6,376 nt of DNA, from NCBI GenBank assembly GCA_002898855.1, contig BEIR01000079.1:1-6376 (forward strand). Reading direction: 5' to 3'. The notes under the pieces were generated by a model, which was not told the DNA's origin, ran no database searches, and saw only the letters and a program-made list of their open reading frames with translations. Below are positions 4,590 to 6,376 of this stretch, one piece after another. A program made the translations under genes and the position numbers. How positions within the stretch are numbered: the first letter of the stretch is position 1; each line of letters begins with the position of its first letter. Origin of the DNA: a bacterium HR41 (GTDB lineage: Bacteria; Actinomycetota; Thermoleophilia; Solirubrobacterales; Thermoleophilaceae).

Positions 4590-6376
4590 GGTCGTCGCGT
4601 GCGAGCTGGACGCCGAATCGGCAGCAAGCAGCCGCTCGTGCATGCGCACGCAGCGCGGGTCGGTCGGCGCTCGTTGGCGGGCCTCCTCGGCGAAGACCAG
4701 CGCGTCTTCCCGCAGACCTTTGGCGTAGGCGACCTGGGCGAGACCGAGAAGCGCCTCGGCGTCGGGCCCGAAGCGCTCGCACGCCGTGATCCACTCTTCG
4801 GCAGCCGAGTCCAGAAAACCGTGACGCAGATATATGCCGGCGAGGATCTCGTGGCGAGCGCGAGCGTCGATCACGCAGCGCTCGAGGAGCTGCACGAGCA
4901 GCGCGAACTCGTCGATCTCGCGCACCCGCGCGAGCGCATCGAGACAGCGGGTGACGAGCTCCGCTGACTCGGCCGCCAAAAGACCGGGTTCGCGACCGGC
5001 GGCGAGCGCCGCCCAGCCCTCGAAAGCCGCGTGCTCGTGCGCCGGCAGCAGCGAGCGCGCGCTGGCGAGACGGTCATCGATGCGGCTGTCGCGCGCGACG
5101 AGCCGCGCGAACAGCTCGCAACGGCGAGCGGCGGGCGAGTGGGGATCATCATCGGCAACTGCCTCGGCCACCGCGGCCGCTTCCTGCCAACGCTTGAGGC
5201 TGAGGAGTGCCTCCCCCAGAGCAACGCGCGCGCGCCCGTTCCTGGGCTGGAGCTCGACGACACGGCGGAACCGCTCCTCCGCGGCTTCTACGTGGCCGGC
5301 CTCGTACAACGCGACACCGGTCAAGAAGAGGACGCTCGGTGTCGTCTTCACCCGCGCTTCGACCTCGCGTGCCACGCGCTCGGGACCGCCGCCGTTGCGT
5401 GTGATCATCGTCGCGGCGAAAAGCACCGCGGACGGGTGGGCGACACCACCCGCGATCGCTCTCAGCGCCTCGCGCTCGGCGCGCACGAAGTCCCCGCGGC
5501 GAGCGAACACCTCGGCCAGGCCCATACGCGCCAGGTGAGTGCCGCAGCCGCGAATGCTCGTGTAGCGCGCCGGCGCTTCGCCCATCTCGAGGCAGCGCTC
5601 GAACGCCCACTGCGCTTCGTCGAGCCGACCGCGTTCCTGCTCCACCCAACCCCGCTCGAACACCAGGTCGGTGAAGTCCGGAAACAGCGCGAGACCTTCC
5701 TCGATCACGGCAACTGCACGGTCGAAGTGGCGTAGCTGGCGGTGGGCCAGCGCCAAACGGGTGTACAGGGTCGGCGTGAACTGCAGCACGCGCGCGCCAC
5801 CGTCGCGTTCGAGCAGTTCGCGCGAACGTTCGAGGTGGCGCACCGCGGCGGTGAGGTCACCCACAGCCAGGTACTCGGAGCCGAGGTTGAACTCGAAGAA
5901 GGAGTCGGGCTCTCGCTCCTCGGCTTGGCGCTGCAACAGCTCGATATTGCGGCGCGCCTTGTCGCGTGTGTCGCGCACGACGCCGAGGTACCCGAAGTGC
6001 TCGACCCGTACGTCGGTCTGCTCGATCCGTTCCGGCAAGCCGCTCGGCAGCGCCCACGCGAACTGCTCGTGCAGCCGCCCGCGAAAACGGTACGTGGGGC
6101 GGTTGCGGAACATCCTGAGCGCCGCATGGGTGACGGCGGTGCCGTGCTCGAGCTCGCCGGTGTAGCTCGTCTCGACGAGGTGGAAAGCCTCGCGCCACAC
6201 GCGCCCGGCGAGTGCGCGCAGTTTCGGCACGTCGTCCTCGACGAGCACCTCGTCGGCGTCGAGAAAGAGGATCCAGTCGCCTGTCGCGGCCTCCACCGAC
6301 ACGTTGCGCGCGTCGGCGAAGGAGCCGTTCCAGGGGAAGTCGATCACGCGCGCCCCGAAGTCGCGCGCGATCTCGC
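4587..6376 (-). CDS. Family-2 glycosyltransferase with C-terminal TPR repeats (N-terminus outside the window)
   Basis: The frame is open to the right edge, giving 595 codons before TAA; the opening ~40-50 residues with the first nucleotide-binding strand are missing. The visible start matches a GT-A fold: FGARVIDFPWNGSFADARN (6-24), then GDWILFLDADE (32-42), whose DAD is the DxD motif that binds the metal and nucleotide-sugar. RMFRNRPTYRFRGRLHEQ (87-104) and HFGYLG (126-131) are typical of the GT2-TPR subfamily. From about residue 159 the protein is helical TPR-type sequence to the end, for example FEFNLGSEYLAVGDLTAAVR, LFLTGVALYEAGHVEAAEER and a late copy at EALLGLAQVAYAKGLREDAL. There is no membrane segment, so it is probably cytoplasmic. 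Beside flaG-fliD-fliS, flagellin or another filament protein is a plausible acceptor, but this is inferred from position only. Surface-polymer glycosylation is an alternative. A GTG at 6347 is internal, not the start. Confidence 0.9.
   Translation of the reverse strand, partial: EIARDFGARVIDFPWNGSFADARNVSVEAATGDWILFLDADEVLVEDDVPKLRALAGRVWREAFHLVETSYTGELEHGTAVTHAALRMFRNRPTYRFRGRLHEQFAWALPSGLPERIEQTDVRVEHFGYLGVVRDTRDKARRNIELLQRQAEEREPDSFFEFNLGSEYLAVGDLTAAVRHLERSRELLERDGGARVLQFTPTLYTRLALAHRQLRHFDRAVAVIEEGLALFPDFTDLVFERGWVEQERGRLDEAQWAFERCLEMGEAPARYTSIRGCGTHLARMGLAEVFARRGDFVRAEREALRAIAGGVAHPSAVLFAATMITRNGGGPERVAREVEARVKTTPSVLFLTGVALYEAGHVEAAEERFRRVVELQPRNGRARVALGEALLSLKRWQEAAAVAEAVADDDPHSPAARRCELFARLVARDSRIDDRLASARSLLPAHEHAAFEGWAALAAGREPGLLAAESAELVTRCLDALARVREIDEFALLVQLLERCVIDARARHEILAGIYLRHGFLDSAAEEWITACERFGPDAEALLGLAQVAYAKGLREDALVFAEEARQRAPTDPRCVRMHERLLAADSASSSHATT

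Noticed and set aside
4613..4624. Other GCCGAT occurrences on the minus strand (here, and near 966 and 3040) as further sigma-28 promoters
   Set aside because: No TAAA lies about 15 bases upstream, and all are inside coding sequence.
4477..4794. Minus-strand frame with ATG at 4515 or upstream, spanning the glycosyltransferase end, the promoter and the flaG start
   Set aside because: Arg-rich shadow that overlaps two real genes and the promoter; it has no domain and no ribosome-binding site.
6345..6347. GTG as the start of the glycosyltransferase
   Set aside because: The residues upstream of it (EIARDFGAR) continue the GT-A fold pattern to the window edge, so the true start lies outside.

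Overview
The window is one block of bacterial flagellar genes, all read leftward (minus strand), in GC-rich, Arg/Ala-rich sequence. Base composition, the tight gene packing and the order fliD-fliS-flgB-flgC-fliE-fliF suggest a flagellated actinobacterium, possibly a deep-branching one. That assignment is inference; there is no rRNA or other marker here.

In reading order, from the right edge to the left: (1) the C-terminal ~595 codons of a family-2 glycosyltransferase fused to a long TPR region, with its N-terminus outside the window; (2) flaG; (3) fliD, the filament cap; (4) fliS, the flagellin chaperone, which has no ordinary start codon near its conserved domain; (5) a small helical protein in the usual place of FliT, not securely identified; (6) flgB and (7) flgC, proximal rod; (8) fliE, the MS-ring/rod adaptor; (9) the first 219 codons of fliF, the MS ring, running off the left edge. 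Junctions are very tight: 4-base ATGA overlaps at fliS/FliT-like and flgC/fliE, and gaps of 3-76 bases elsewhere. There is no RNA gene, mobile element or CRISPR array, and no gene-free stretch over 80 bases.

The block joins two functional classes. The upstream half (flaG, fliD, fliS, FliT-like) concerns the late filament and its secretion chaperones, with a glycosyltransferase ahead of it that may modify flagellin. The downstream half (flgB, flgC, fliE, fliF) concerns the early basal body. The most notable signals outside the genes are two close matches to the sigma-28 (FliA/SigD/WhiG) flagellar promoter, TAAA-N15-GCCGAT, on the coding strand with identical spacing. One starts on the glycosyltransferase stop codon and lies just before flaG. 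The other lies at the start of the conserved part of fliS, exactly where the start codon is hard to place.
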